A stretch of 64,000 bases of DNA, taken from the NCBI GenBank assembly GCA_949130495.1, contig OX422207.1:706400456-706464455 (forward strand). The letters are read 5' to 3'. The stretch comes from Sambucus nigra (Eukaryota; Streptophyta; Magnoliopsida; Dipsacales; Adoxaceae). Each line of letters begins with the position of its first letter. The first letter of the stretch is position 1. Under the pieces are notes generated by a model that saw nothing but the letters and a program-made list of their open reading frames with translations, was not told the DNA's origin and made no database searches. Shown here piece after piece: positions 37,950-49,084 of the stretch. Both the position numbers and the translations under genes were made by a program.

Positions 37950-39053
37950 TAGGGGCAGGGAATCAATACTAACAATATCCTCGACTGGGAGAAGAGTTTT
38001 CTCATTGGTAGGGACTTGACCAGTTTCATTAATTTCATCATCTTTAAAAATGGAATCCTCCTCCAACTACTCAGCAACAAGGGTCATAGCCTCTATATCA
38101 TCACCTTCCCACTTCTTTACTTCATCAGCTATATCATTGTAGTTTTTCATGACCCCATTATTCAATTCTTCATAGTTGTTATGAAACAAGTTCAGGTTGT
38201 CCACATTATAACCAACAGAGGACTTGTACTTCTCCACCGCTGCCTATTTTTCCTTTACCAAAGCTTCCTCAACCGTCATAAGCTTATGATTAGTTACATC
38301 CAAATATTATTTGGATAACTCTAGGTCATCCTTAGCCTTATTCAAGGCCTTCTCCAAGCACTTAAACTTAACTGCATCTATTGTGGCCTAGTCCTTCAAC
38401 TTGGTGACCTCCTCCTAAGGCCAACTAAGGCAGATCATCTTAGCTATGACTTTTTTATCTTTATATTCTAGCTTAGTGCAAGTATTCTTCAGATTGTAGT
38501 CTATCTCCTGTAGGCTACTTTTAAGATCGGTATTTTCCTTAGTTAAAACCTCTATAATAGTTCTCTACTCCTCGTAGGCCACATGATTTATGACAGCCTA
38601 TTCTCTCAAAATATTTATGTCCATGCAGATCTGTCAAAAAAATAAGGAGTAGAAAAAAGTGATAAATGTGGAAAATGAAAGAGGAAAACTTGTTCGATAA
38701 ACTTACCACTTCAAGACGCTGTTGTGTCAACCTCCATAGCGTGTCTAGATCATAAGGCTTCATAAACTTAAAATATTTACTATGACCATGGTATCCATAA
38801 AGATCAACGGCATTGTTCATGTGTTGATAGATGGAGTCAGGGTCCTTTTTGAGATCCTCCCACATCACCAAGTGGTCGAGGTCAAATTTAAAATCTTTAA
38901 CCTCCCCGTAACGTGAGGTCGACCCCTATGCTCAAAATAAATTATGAGAATGTCTTCCCTTATTCTACACCCTCAAAGTAATGGCTCCAACCCTTGGAAC
39001 CTTAGGGACTCCTTGATCCTCGGGTCTTCAAGTGGATTATTATCCTCTACAAC
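37950..39053 (-). pseudogene. Antisense coiled-coil gene remnant at the 3' end of Tat-A
   Basis: On the strand opposite to gag-pol a decayed gene can be read. The frame 38871-38707 gives MVMWEDLKKDPDSIYQHMNN through FKFMKPYDLDTLWRLTQQ. A perfect intron follows (donor GTAAGT at 38706, acceptor TTTTTTTGACAG at 38631, 76 bp). The next exon encodes a Lys/Glu/Leu-rich coiled coil (ENTDLKSSLQEIDYNLKN, CLEKALNKAKDDLELSK, KEKxAAVEKYKS) to about 37950. It has about six in-frame stops. The gene is convergent with Tat-A pol. It resembles the antisense proteins with coiled coils described in Tat elements (Pfam 'putative gypsy type transposon' family), but I cannot confirm that family. Its 5' part is cut off at the Tat-B boundary. 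Confidence 0.55.
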
Positions 39054-39350
39054 TGTAAGAGAGTAGTCTAATTTGGGGAAATATCGGATCTTAGCACGTG
39101 TTTGACTAGAGCAACTTCGGTTGCGCCTACGTATCCGTTATACTCGGAATCAAAGTCAGTGTACTTCATGGGTTCATACTATTCACCAGAAAACTCATTG
39201 TGGTGGTTTTTCGGAGAGGTGGGAGGTGTTGAAACTCATCTCAAAAACTCTTTTCCTAAACTCTTTTCTCAAACACTTCTAAAAACTCATAAGACAAGAA
39301 AAATGACCTCTACTCCCAAGAAGCTCTCTATCAAATGTATGGGGGTGAGG

Positions 39351-39361
39351 CTTATTTATAG
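39351..39361 (-). promoter_or_regulatory. TATA box of Tat-B left LTR
   Basis: Minus strand CTATAAATAAG, conserved in the right LTR at 44723-44733. Confidence 0.65.
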
Positions 39362-40369
39362 CAAAACAAACCGAAGTGGGTCGCCACATGTCAAATAACC
39401 CGTGGTGACACATGTATTATTTTAAGTGGCATAGGTCCCATAACATATGTCAAAACTCTAAATACTAGAATATTGTCTAGTTAATACGTAAATAATACAC
39501 AAATACACGTGATATGTTCAACGCGCATATTAATACTCCGGTCGCATAATCACATGGACTTTTGTCAATTCTAATCGTCTCCAATATCATTTAATAATTT
39601 AATGAGAGGTTTATCATTAAGCCCCTCCTACATTTTCCCCCTCATACATATAGCTGATATATTGATATGTGTCTGAAATATATCGACTGTATGTAAAAAA
39701 CAACTTTAGTCAGTTTTCATATGTTAGATCGACTTGTGGAACGTGGCTAATAATCTCATACCTCATTACATCTTGATGATGTCCTCATATTTCACATTTT
39801 ATTATATAATGAAATCTCATATTTCATAGCTCAGTTACATGATATACATCAATTTCATATCTCATATCTTAAATCTCATTTTAAGGCTTTGATCTCATAA
39901 GTTATTCTAAAGGACCTCGTTATCATTCTTTTCATATGAATGATATACTATGAGTGTTGCCCCCATTCCTTTAAATGAACATGCATCCACAATTTTATTG
40001 TGATTGTTCATAACTCAGCCTTGGTAAAAAGTATTATCGTGGACACATAATAACTACTTCAGCATTCTCATTCATCATTCTCAACCAAGCTTGGTGGAAG
40101 TATTATTTTGGTTTGCATAATAACTAATTCATCATTATCAAGTTTGGTGGAAGTATTAACATGATTTACATAATAACTACATCGTTATCTTTTATTATTC
40201 TCAGCTAAGCTTGGTAAAAGTATTATTACGATTTACATAATAACTACTTTGTCATCCTCGATTAATCTTTTAGTTCATGCACAAGTTTTTTTACTTGCTT
40301 TAATCACGATGAGGTTTTTTGTGCATGTAGATATTATTGACTCAATCAAATTACCACTCTTTAATATTT

Positions 40370-41440
40370 TTCGCAAACTCCGCCGTTATAGGTGACTTAA
40401 CCATGAGAACATACTTGTTAAAATTTTTCTTCCACCATTAGAGGTGACTTAACAATGAAAACACACTTATTAAGCTTTTTCTTCCACCGCTAGAGGTGAC
40501 TTAACAATGAAAATGCACTTATTAAGTTTTTTACGCAAACTCCACCGTTAGAGGTGACTTAACAATGAAAACACTTGTTAAGATTTTTTGTAAACTCCAC
40601 CTATAACGGTGACTTAACAATGAAAACACTTGTTAAGATTTTTCGTCAAAACCCACCAGTAAAGGTGACTTAATAATGAAAATACTTGTTAAGAATTTTG
40701 TAAAACTCCACCAATAACGGTGACACCCATAACGGTGACTTGACAATGAAAATACTTGTTAAGATTATTCGTCAAACTCCACCAGTAACGGTGACTTAAC
40801 AATGAAAATACTTGTTAAGATTTTTGTAAAACTCCACCAATAACGGTGACTTAACAATGAAAACACTTGTTAAGATTTTTGTAAAACTCCACTAACAACG
40901 GTGACACCCATAATGCTGACTTAACAATGAAAACACTTGTTATGCTTTTTCGTCAAACTCCACTAGTAACTGTGACTTAACAATGAAAACACGTGTTAAG
41001 CTTTTTGTAAAATTTCACCAATAATGGTGACTTAACAGTTAAAACACTTGTTAAGATTTTTGTAAAACTCCGCCAATAACGGTGACACCCATAACGGTGA
41101 TTTAACAATGAAAACACTTGTTAAGATTTATCGTCAAACTCCACCAGTAACGGTGACTTAGCAATGAGAACACTTGTTAAGATTTTTTGCCAATCTCCAC
41201 CACTAACGGTGACTTAACAATGAAAACACTTGTTAAGATTTTTGTAAAACTCCACTAATAACTGTGACTTAACAATGAAAACACTTGTTAAGATTTTTGT
41301 AAAACTCCACCAATAACGGTGACACCCATAACGGTGACTTAACAATAATAACCACTTGTTAAGATTTTTCGTTTAAACTCCACCAGTAACGGTGACTTAA
41401 TAATGAAAACACTTGTTAATATTTTTTGTAAAATCATTCT
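40370..41440 (-). repeat. Tandem array of ~58-bp hairpin repeat in Tat-B left LTR
   Basis: About 18-20 imperfect copies of a unit that in plus sense reads CACCxxTAACGGTGACTTAACAATGAAAACACTTGTTAAG plus a T-rich spacer (quoted in two parts: CACC-loop-GGTG, then the arms CTTAACAA and TTGTTAAG around a 9-base loop). Some units carry an extra 'gacacccataacggt' block. Arrays with the same unit lie at 45750-46640 and, in opposite orientation, at 57560-58215. Confidence 0.9.
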
Positions 41441-42437
41441 TCTGTATCAGTTTTTCAGGATGGGATCCCATACCTGCCGAATGACAAAATGAGTGTGGTC
41501 CTTCGTTTGTTTGCATCGATGACCAACTTCTCGGAACGAGTCAAGTCACAACGACCGTGGTTCAACTACTTACCAATTTCATCGGGTTTTTTGTAATATA
41601 ATACACTTCTGAAGAAGACTTACCACAATACTCGCAAAGTTCTTGTAATATGATGTCATATCTGAAGGATGACTACGACTTTATCAATCTCTGACTGACA
41701 ACTATTTAATCCGTTTAAACTCTTTGTGAAAGAAGTTGAAGAAGCTTTTTGTAATCGTCTACTTGTACGTTACTGTACTCTGAAGGTTCATCAATCTAAC
41801 CTTGGCGTGGATGATGTCGAAGAAGCTTTAGACTACAAGTTACGTTACATCATAATATCCATTTGCCCCTTTATTTTATTTTATCTTATTATAAAATAAA
41901 ATAAAATATATTACATATATCATTTACACTTCCCACCCGGAAAAAAATGAAAGCAACCTAATTATTACATTTCATGGGTTGTATTTCAAACTGTCATGTC
42001 TTTGAACAATGACTTGATATTTGTGTCGTTCAATATCTGCTCATTCAGAAGCCTCTCCAAAATAACATCTTTCTGACACAATAATATAATATTGCAAATG
42101 GTTTGCAAAACTCAAGAAATATCCAAATACAATTCTCATCATAAATCCCTTTATTATATTTTATTTTATATAATAAAACTTAAATAAAGTCCGGGGATAT
42201 TTGTGTAATGAATCGTAACCACCCATACTCGTAGGTGTATCGTGGACAATTTAATGTCGTTTAAGCACACGTCCTTTCAAACTCACGAGTGTGTAAAATA
42301 TCAAGGTGAATTCTGAACTGAAACATACCCGAGATGTTTTGTAATATATTAGTCATGTTCAACATGGTATCAAACTATGAAATGATATTTACAAAATGTT
42401 TTATGAAAACTCGGTATTTAGATGAAAACTCACTACA

Positions 42438-43264
42438 CTTCCTCTAACTCGTTTTTAGATTTATGTTATAACATAACCTGTAGATATATCATGCGATAAA
42501 TTGTACAAGAAAACCCCAACGGTTGTATCTTATAGTAAACCCCAATAATTTTATTTTATAGGAAACTCTAATAGTTGTATCTGAGGTGGTGTAGCTCATC
42601 GTGTATACAAGATCCACATGTATCATATGTAAATTCAAGAATGATGTGTTGTGTTCAATATATTCTAAGCTCATAGAATGATTTTTGCAAATATTTAAGA
42701 GATACCAAAAAAAATATTCGAATATACCCCTTGGTTGTATTTTATTATTTATAAAATAAAATCAAGATAATAAAATTTATTGTCTCTAATCTTAAGAAGT
42801 AAATATGTAGATAATAAATATTCAACTATTCATTTTAATGGTTGAGTTCTATTGTTTCATAACTCACGGGCTATCTCAATCCAACAAAAAATCACATAAG
42901 GTATGGTATATTTATAATAAAGACGTTTTGTGAGTGCGTACAAGACACTATTTAATATCCAGTCAAATCACATATCACACTACCAAAACATACTAGCATT
43001 TGAGCTGCAACTAGGTACAATTTACTTTTGGCAGTTGGCAGTAGAAAACATACTAGCATTTGAGCTACACGTAGGTATTAATTATGATACAACATCAAAC
43101 GTCACTCAAGCATCCAAATGTTCCATTCCCAAAAGACATACAACTATAGTCCATACTCGTAGGTTAGGTGTACCTTTGACTTTTGCCCAGAGTTAGTAAC
43201 AGCAATTTCATTTATGAGAATGACTGGGTAACATAACTTATCTCCTCTTCCTATCTTAAGACGT

Positions 43265-43303
<39 letters not shown>

Positions 43304-44404
43304 CTCACCAGACACATGTATTTGTCGACCCAAACACGCATAAATATACTATAAGATTCCCTCACAAACTGTGCTAGCCGGAGGTATAACGCGAGGAGGA
43401 GAGGTTTCGAATGTTCTCCAGGGGAACTTGTGGTGTACTAGGGTCTATGATATGTCTAAAGATAGACCCCATATGCTGGATCACAATGAATCACCTTCTT
43501 TTCTCAATAGACGAGGTTTTGCTCATTTTTCACCTCTGGGTTAAATCGGGTTGCACAACCATGATGGGTCAGTTTTATATCTCATTCATGGTGAATTTCC
43601 CACCACTGGCATGGTGGAGGGCAACGGCAGACAAGGTGTGGGCTTACCAGAAAAACAAAACAATGGGAAAAAAAATATCTCCAATAATCTGGTTTGAGAA
43701 TCCAAACCAATTCAAATACCAACACACCATTCCATCCCACCACGCACACCGCGACATACCGCAGCATGACTAAAACCTAATGTCGAATACGATTAACTCC
43801 ATAGATTTCTCACGAGGAACCCAGAAAGATATGACCCACTTTAGAGGGTTTGGTGAAGTGCCCATTTCAAGAACAAAATATAAATCCATAAAAATCCAAG
43901 AAAATTCTCCGGTAGTTGGATTTATTGGCGACCAACACGTCTCATTTGCACCGGATAGGAATCTACAACTAGATTGGATTCAATTTTAGCCTTTAGCCGG
44001 AGTAGACCCTAGAATAATTTGAAGTAGGGATAACTATTATTTTAAGGTCAATTTTAAATGACCATCACACATGCAAACAGTTGGTTTTCTTGGCACAAAC
44101 ATATCTTTTGAACAATTCACTATCCTATCAGTTTTATGGAAATCTAAAATATATAATCTCAAGATATAAATGTTAAAAGTTTTTTTGTTTACTCTATCAA
44201 GCACATCTGTTTGTTTTGTAGTAGACATTTGATGCTAGATAGAATATATTATAAGAAAGAAAATCACATACTTATCTCCAATGAAGTTGCTTATTTTTTA
44301 CGTAAGTGTTTAAGCAGAAGTTGTGTTGTCCACCTCTTTTTTCCATCTCCATCCACTTTTTCGAGTGCAAACTATCATTACACGATAAAAAAATCGTAAA
44401 TACC
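42438..44404 (-). mobile_element. Tat-B internal region, no recognised gene
   Basis: A/T-rich and without gag or pol motifs in either strand. Contents seen: a (TA)n run at 43266-43302; a 59-bp-spaced duplication of 'aacatactagcatttgagct' at 42987 and 43046; and plus-strand frames at 42930-43196, 43411-43773 and 43780-43989 that resemble nothing I know. A second plus-strand frame through 43420-43680 (HNHDGSVLYLIHGEFPTTG) is also protein-like but has a stop. These could be captured host sequence or chance. Confidence 0.5.
43266..43302. repeat. Microsatellite (TA)n
   Basis: About 18 TA units in the Tat-B internal region. Confidence 0.95.
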
Positions 44405-44422
44405 TCCCCAGAAGAGTCGCCA
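44405..44422 (-). promoter_or_regulatory. Primer-binding site of Tat-B
   Basis: Minus strand TGGCGACTCTTCTGGGGA, two bases inside the 5' LTR. It has the TGGCGACTC...TGGGGA form used by Tat/Ogre elements and not the tRNA-Met form. Confidence 0.85.
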
Positions 44423-44424
44423 AA

Positions 44425-47400
44425 TGTAAGAAAGTAGTCTAATTTGGGAAAATATCGAATTTTAGCACGTGTTTGACTTGAGCAACTTCGGTTGTGCCTA
44501 CGTATCCGTTATATTCGGAATCAAAGTTAGAGTAGTTTGTGGGTTCATACTATTTTTCGGAAAACTCATTGTGGTGATTTTTCAGAGAGGTGGTAGGTGT
44601 TGAAACTCTTCTCAAAAACTCTTTCCCAAAACTCTTTTCTCAAACTCTTCTAAAAACTCATAAGACAAGAAAAATGACTCCTCTAGTCCCAAGAATCTCT
44701 CTCTCAAATGTATGGGGTGAGGCTTATTTATAGAAAAACCGACTCAATTGGGTCGCCACATGTCAAATAACCTGTGGTGACACATGTCTTGTTTTAAGTG
44801 GCATGTGTCCCATAACATATGTCAAAACTCCCAATACTAAAAATATTGTCTAGTTAATACATAAATAATACACAAATACACGTGATATGTTCAACGCACA
44901 TAATAATACTCCAGTCGCATAATCACATGGACTTTTGTCAATTCTAATCATCTCTAATCTCATTTAATAATTTAATGAGAGGCTTATCATTAATCCCCTC
45001 CTACATTTTCCCCCTCATATATATAGTTGACATATTAATACATGTTTGAAATATATCAACTGTATGTACGAAATAACTTTAGTTAATTTTCATATGTTCG
45101 ATAGACTTGTGGATCGTGGCTAATAATCTTATATCTCATTTCATATTGATGATGTCCTCATATTTTACATTTTATGATATAATGCAATCTCATATTTCAT
45201 ATCTCAGTTACGTGATATACATCAATTTCATATCTCATATCTCATATCTTAAATCTCATTTTAAGGCTTTGATCTCATAGGTTATTCCGAAGGACATCGT
45301 TATCATTATTTTCATACGAATGATATACTATGAGTGTTGCCCCCATTCCTTTAAATGAACATGCATCCATGATTTTATTGTAATTGTTCATAACTCTGCT
45401 TTGGTAAAAAGTATTATTGTGGACACATAATAACAACTTCAGCATTCTCTTTTATCATTATAAACCAATCTTGGTGGAAGTATTATTAAGGTTTTCATAA
45501 TAACTACTTCGTCGTTCTCAAGTTTTGTGGATGTATTATTATGGTTTAAATAATAACTACTTCATCATTCTCTTTTATCATTCTCAACTAAGCTTGGTGA
45601 AAGTATTATTACGATTTACATCATAACTACTTCATCATCCTCGATTAATCTTTTAGTGCATGCACATGTTTTTTTACTTGTTTTAATCACGATGAGGTTT
45701 CTTGTGCATGTACGTATTATTGACTTGATCAAATTACCACTCTTTAATATTTTTTGCAAACACTACCGTTAGAGGTGACTTAACAATGAGAACACACTTG
45801 TTAAGATTTTTCTTCCACCGTTAGAGGTGACTTAACAATGAAAACACACTTATTAAGTTTTTTCTTCCACCGTTAGAGGTGACTTCACAATGAAAATGCA
45901 CTTATTAAGTATTTTTTGCAAACTCTACCGTTAGAGGTGACTTAACAATGAAAACACTTGTGTAGATTTTTCGTACAACCCACCTATAACGGTGACTTAA
46001 CAATGAAAACACTTGTTAAGTTTTTTCGCAATCTCCACCGTTAGAGTTGACTTAATAATGAAAACACTTGTTAAGATTTTTTGTAAACTCCACCTATAAC
46101 GGTGACTTAACAGTGAAAACACTTCTTAAGATTTTTCGTCAAATTCCACCAGTAACGATGACTTAACAATGAAAATATTTCTTAAGAATTTTGTAAAACT
46201 CCGCCAATAACAGTGATACCCATAATGGTGACTTAACAATGCAAACACTTGTTAAGATTTTTCGTCAAACTCCACCAGTAACGGTGACTTCACAATGAAA
46301 ATACTTGTTAAGATTTTTGTAAAACTCCACCAATAACGGTGACTTAACAATGAAAACACTTGTTAAGATTTTTGTAAAACTCCACCAATAACGGTGACAC
46401 CCATAATGGTGACTTAAAAATGAAAACACTTGTTAAGATTTTTCGTCAAACTCCACCAGTAACGGTGACTTAACAATGAAAACACTTGTTAAGATTTTTG
46501 TAAACTCCACTAATAACGGTGACACCCATAACGGTGACATAACAATGAAAATACTTGTTAAGATTTTTCGTCAAACTCCACGAGTAACGGTGACATAACA
46601 ATGAAAATACCTATTAAGATTTTTCATAAACTCATTCTTTTGTATCACTTTTTCAGGACAGGAGCCCATACCTCTCGAATGACAAACCAGGCATGGTCCT
46701 TCGTCTGTTTGCATAGATGACCAACTTCTCCGCACGAGTCAAGTCACAACAACTGTGGTTCAACTACTTACCAATTTCATCGGTTCTCACAAAGTTCTTG
46801 AAATATTAAGTCATATCTGAAGGATGACTACATGTTTGTCATTCTCTCAGTGATAACTATCTGATCCATCTAAACTCTTTGCGAACGAAGTTGAAGGAGC
46901 TTTTTGTAATGGGCTACTTGGATGTTACTATACTCTGAAGGTTCATTAATCTAATATTGGCGTGGATGAAGTCAAAAAAGCTTTAGACTACAAGCGACGT
47001 TACATCATAATATCCATTTGCCCCCTGTATTTCTTTTTATCATAAAATAAAATAAAATACATATATCATTTACAATTCCCACTCGAAAAAAATGAAATCA
47101 ACCTAATTATTACATTTCATGGGGTGTATCTCAAACTATCATGTCTTTGAAAAATGACTTGATATTCGTGTCGCTCAATATATGCTCATTCAGAAGCCTC
47201 TACAAAATAATATCTTTCTGACATAATAATATAATATTGCAAATGGTTAGTAAAACTCGGGAAATATCCAAGTATAATTCTCATCATGTCCCCTTTATTT
47301 TATTTTATTTTATTTGATATAATAAAACTTAAATAAAGTCCGGGGATATTTGTGTAATGAATCGTAACCACCCATACTCGTAGGTGTATCGTGGACAATT

Positions 47401-47596
47401 TATTGTTGTTTAATCACACGTCCTTCCAAACTCAGGAATGTGTAAAATATCAAGGTGAATTCTGAATTGAAACATACTCGATATGTTTTGTAATATATTA
47501 GTTATGTTCAACATGGTCTCCAACTATAAAATGACATTTACAAAAAAATTATGAAAAATCGATATTTAAATAAAATGTTTAATGAAAACTAGCACA
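44425..47596 (-). repeat. Tat-B 5' LTR (right copy)
   Basis: 3172 bp, TGTAAGAAAG...CTAGCACA in plus-strand reading; collinear with 39054-42437. The minus-strand TATA box is at 44723-44733. It contains its own hairpin repeat array at 45750-46640. Confidence 0.85.
45750..46640 (-). repeat. Tandem array of ~58-bp hairpin repeat in Tat-B right LTR
   Basis: About 15-17 copies of the unit described for 40370-41440. The copy number differs from the left LTR, so the arrays expanded or contracted after insertion. Confidence 0.9.
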
Positions 47597-49084
47597 CATG
47601 TGTGTTAAAAGTCTCATACCCCTTATTTTCTAAAAATACCCATCTCACCCTTTCAACCCACCTGCACATTTGAAGATCCCCAAATTACCCTCATAAGAAA
47701 ATCAGATATTTTCCTCAACCATTACACATGCACATGTGTGTACATTACCAAATTACCCTTTCACACCTCTCACCCTTCATGCACAATTACCAAGCCCAAT
47801 TTTCCCCTTCTCCATCTGCACCCTATAAATTTAAGACTTTGTGGCACTTGAAGCCAATCCTCATTTTAGTTTTTAACTTTGTGTGATAAATTCTCCTCCA
47901 CCCCTCCATACAGAGTATTTGCATTTTTAGCAAATATCTCAATATAAAATGGTGTAGTAGAATTTATCTCTTGGATGAATTTCACTCCACCCCTCTATAG
48001 TGAGTTTTTGTAATTTTAGAAACTATCTCAATGTAGAGTGATATGGTTGAATTCATCAATTTTGGAAGTAACTTCTTTGCCATTCCTTTATGATGAATAT
48101 TTGCATTTTTAACAATTATCTCAACATAAAGTGATGATGTAGAATTTATTTCCTCGGTTGAACTCTAATGTACATTTTTATAATGAGAGGATTTGTATTT
48201 TTATCAAACCTCCTTAGTTATTTAAGAGTCCATTATGAATTCATTCATTGTATATTGTAATTACTTTTTATTTTCTTATTTTGTAGTTCTTATTTTAGAA
48301 TAAAATATATTAGTGAGGGATTGTAATTTAGAGAATTTTGGTTCGTAATTGAAGAGTTGCTCCAAATCAAGAACAAATGGGTTTGATATATTCCTCTTTA
48401 ATTTCTCTTGATTTAATCCTTGCATGTTTTTATTTGTTTATTCCATGTATTGGATGATGATTAATGAGGGCAAATCTCCAATTCTAAGGATGAATTTTTA
48501 AGCCCTCGTGAGTCCAATTTAGTTAGTTTGATTTTTAGCACAATTTTGTTTTTTCTTATTAGATATTACATCTTAGTTAGTACTTTAAAAAATAGTATAG
48601 TTTATAAAAATTAATAATCCCTTTAAAAAATCATTAAAAAAGAATAATATGAAAATGAATTACGTGATTTTGTTATTGTTTCACTCCTTAGATTTGACTT
48701 GACATCCTTACTTACCGTTATGCAAGTTTTATCATGTTTGTAGGTATTCAAGGATTTTGATTGGAGAGGATTTCACATGAAGATATATACAAAAATCTTA
48801 CCTATCAGTTGTCTAGGTTAGAGGTCGTCTCATGTATGAGGGTGGTCGTCCTAGTTAAATCTCTGACTGTTTAAGCAGTGTTACTTAACACTGTTAAGGT
48901 CATCATGAGCCAAACGATAAGATGGTGTCAGCAGCACAGACCCGACACGCAATGGCACATATATGTTTCTATTCTTTCACTATTGGTAGTAAACAATGGT
49001 TTTATTTATTCTCCCACTAATGCAAGTAAAGGTACACCTGCCTCACCTATAAAGGCATGACACCTGTCACTCTACATTTCTTTT
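47597..49084. other. Unassigned non-coding DNA with TATA box and three ~110-bp repeats
   Basis: No protein motif on either strand. A TATA box CTATAAATTTAAG lies at about 47823 on the plus strand. After it come three imperfect repeats (about 47893-48000, 48001-48110 and 48111-48200), each with 'cctccataYagagt-tttgcatttttagcaa-atctcaatataa' and 'gtagaatttatYtc' blocks. A splice-acceptor-like tttgtag lies at 48741-48747, and a perfect inverted repeat CAGTGTTA-CT-TAACACTG at 48876-48893. It looks like an LTR or promoter plus leader of an element I cannot name. Confidence 0.4.

Larger units (their letters stand above)
5745..39053 (+). mobile_element. Tat-A: old Ty3/gypsy Tat-lineage element split into three pieces by nested insertions
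   Basis: The gag, protease, RT, RNase H, second RNase H and integrase blocks appear in the Tat order on the plus strand at 5745-8599, 18412-19317 and 34867-36735, followed by a 3' region and an antisense gene remnant up to 39053. Removing Copia-1 (8600-18406 with one TSD copy) and the Chromo-2/Copia-2 nest (19318-34861 with one TSD copy) makes the pieces contiguous. No Tat 5' LTR is found upstream and no 3' LTR is recognisable, so both ends are truncated. Stops and frameshifts occur in every domain, so the element is dead. Confidence 0.75.
39054..42437 (-). repeat. Tat-B 3' LTR (left copy)
   Basis: 3384 bp, TGTAAGAGAG...CTCACTACA. It aligns with 44425-47596, with about 11% difference over the first ~180 bp compared by eye. 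The minus-strand TATA box CTATAAATAAG is at 39351-39361, about 300 bp from the LTR 3' end. The hairpin repeat array at 40370-41440 is thus in U3. Confidence 0.85.
39054..47596 (-). mobile_element. Tat-B: non-autonomous Tat-type LTR element, no gag-pol
   Basis: Two diverged LTRs of 3.2-3.4 kb enclose only 1987 bp. The PBS (44405-44422) lies just left of the right LTR and reads in minus sense, so the element runs right to left; a short purine tract (AGAGGAAG, minus) lies next to the left LTR. The PBS type is that of Tat/Ogre elements and matches that of Tat-C. No target duplication is visible (acaac on the left, catgt on the right), so one end may have been altered. By size and lack of genes it is a large non-autonomous derivative. 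Mobilisation would need proteins from another Tat element. Confidence 0.8.

Noticed and set aside
40370..46640. Repeat arrays resembling a CRISPR array
   Set aside because: Units are contiguous, imperfect and without unique spacers of constant length, there are no cas genes, and the sequence is a plant genome.
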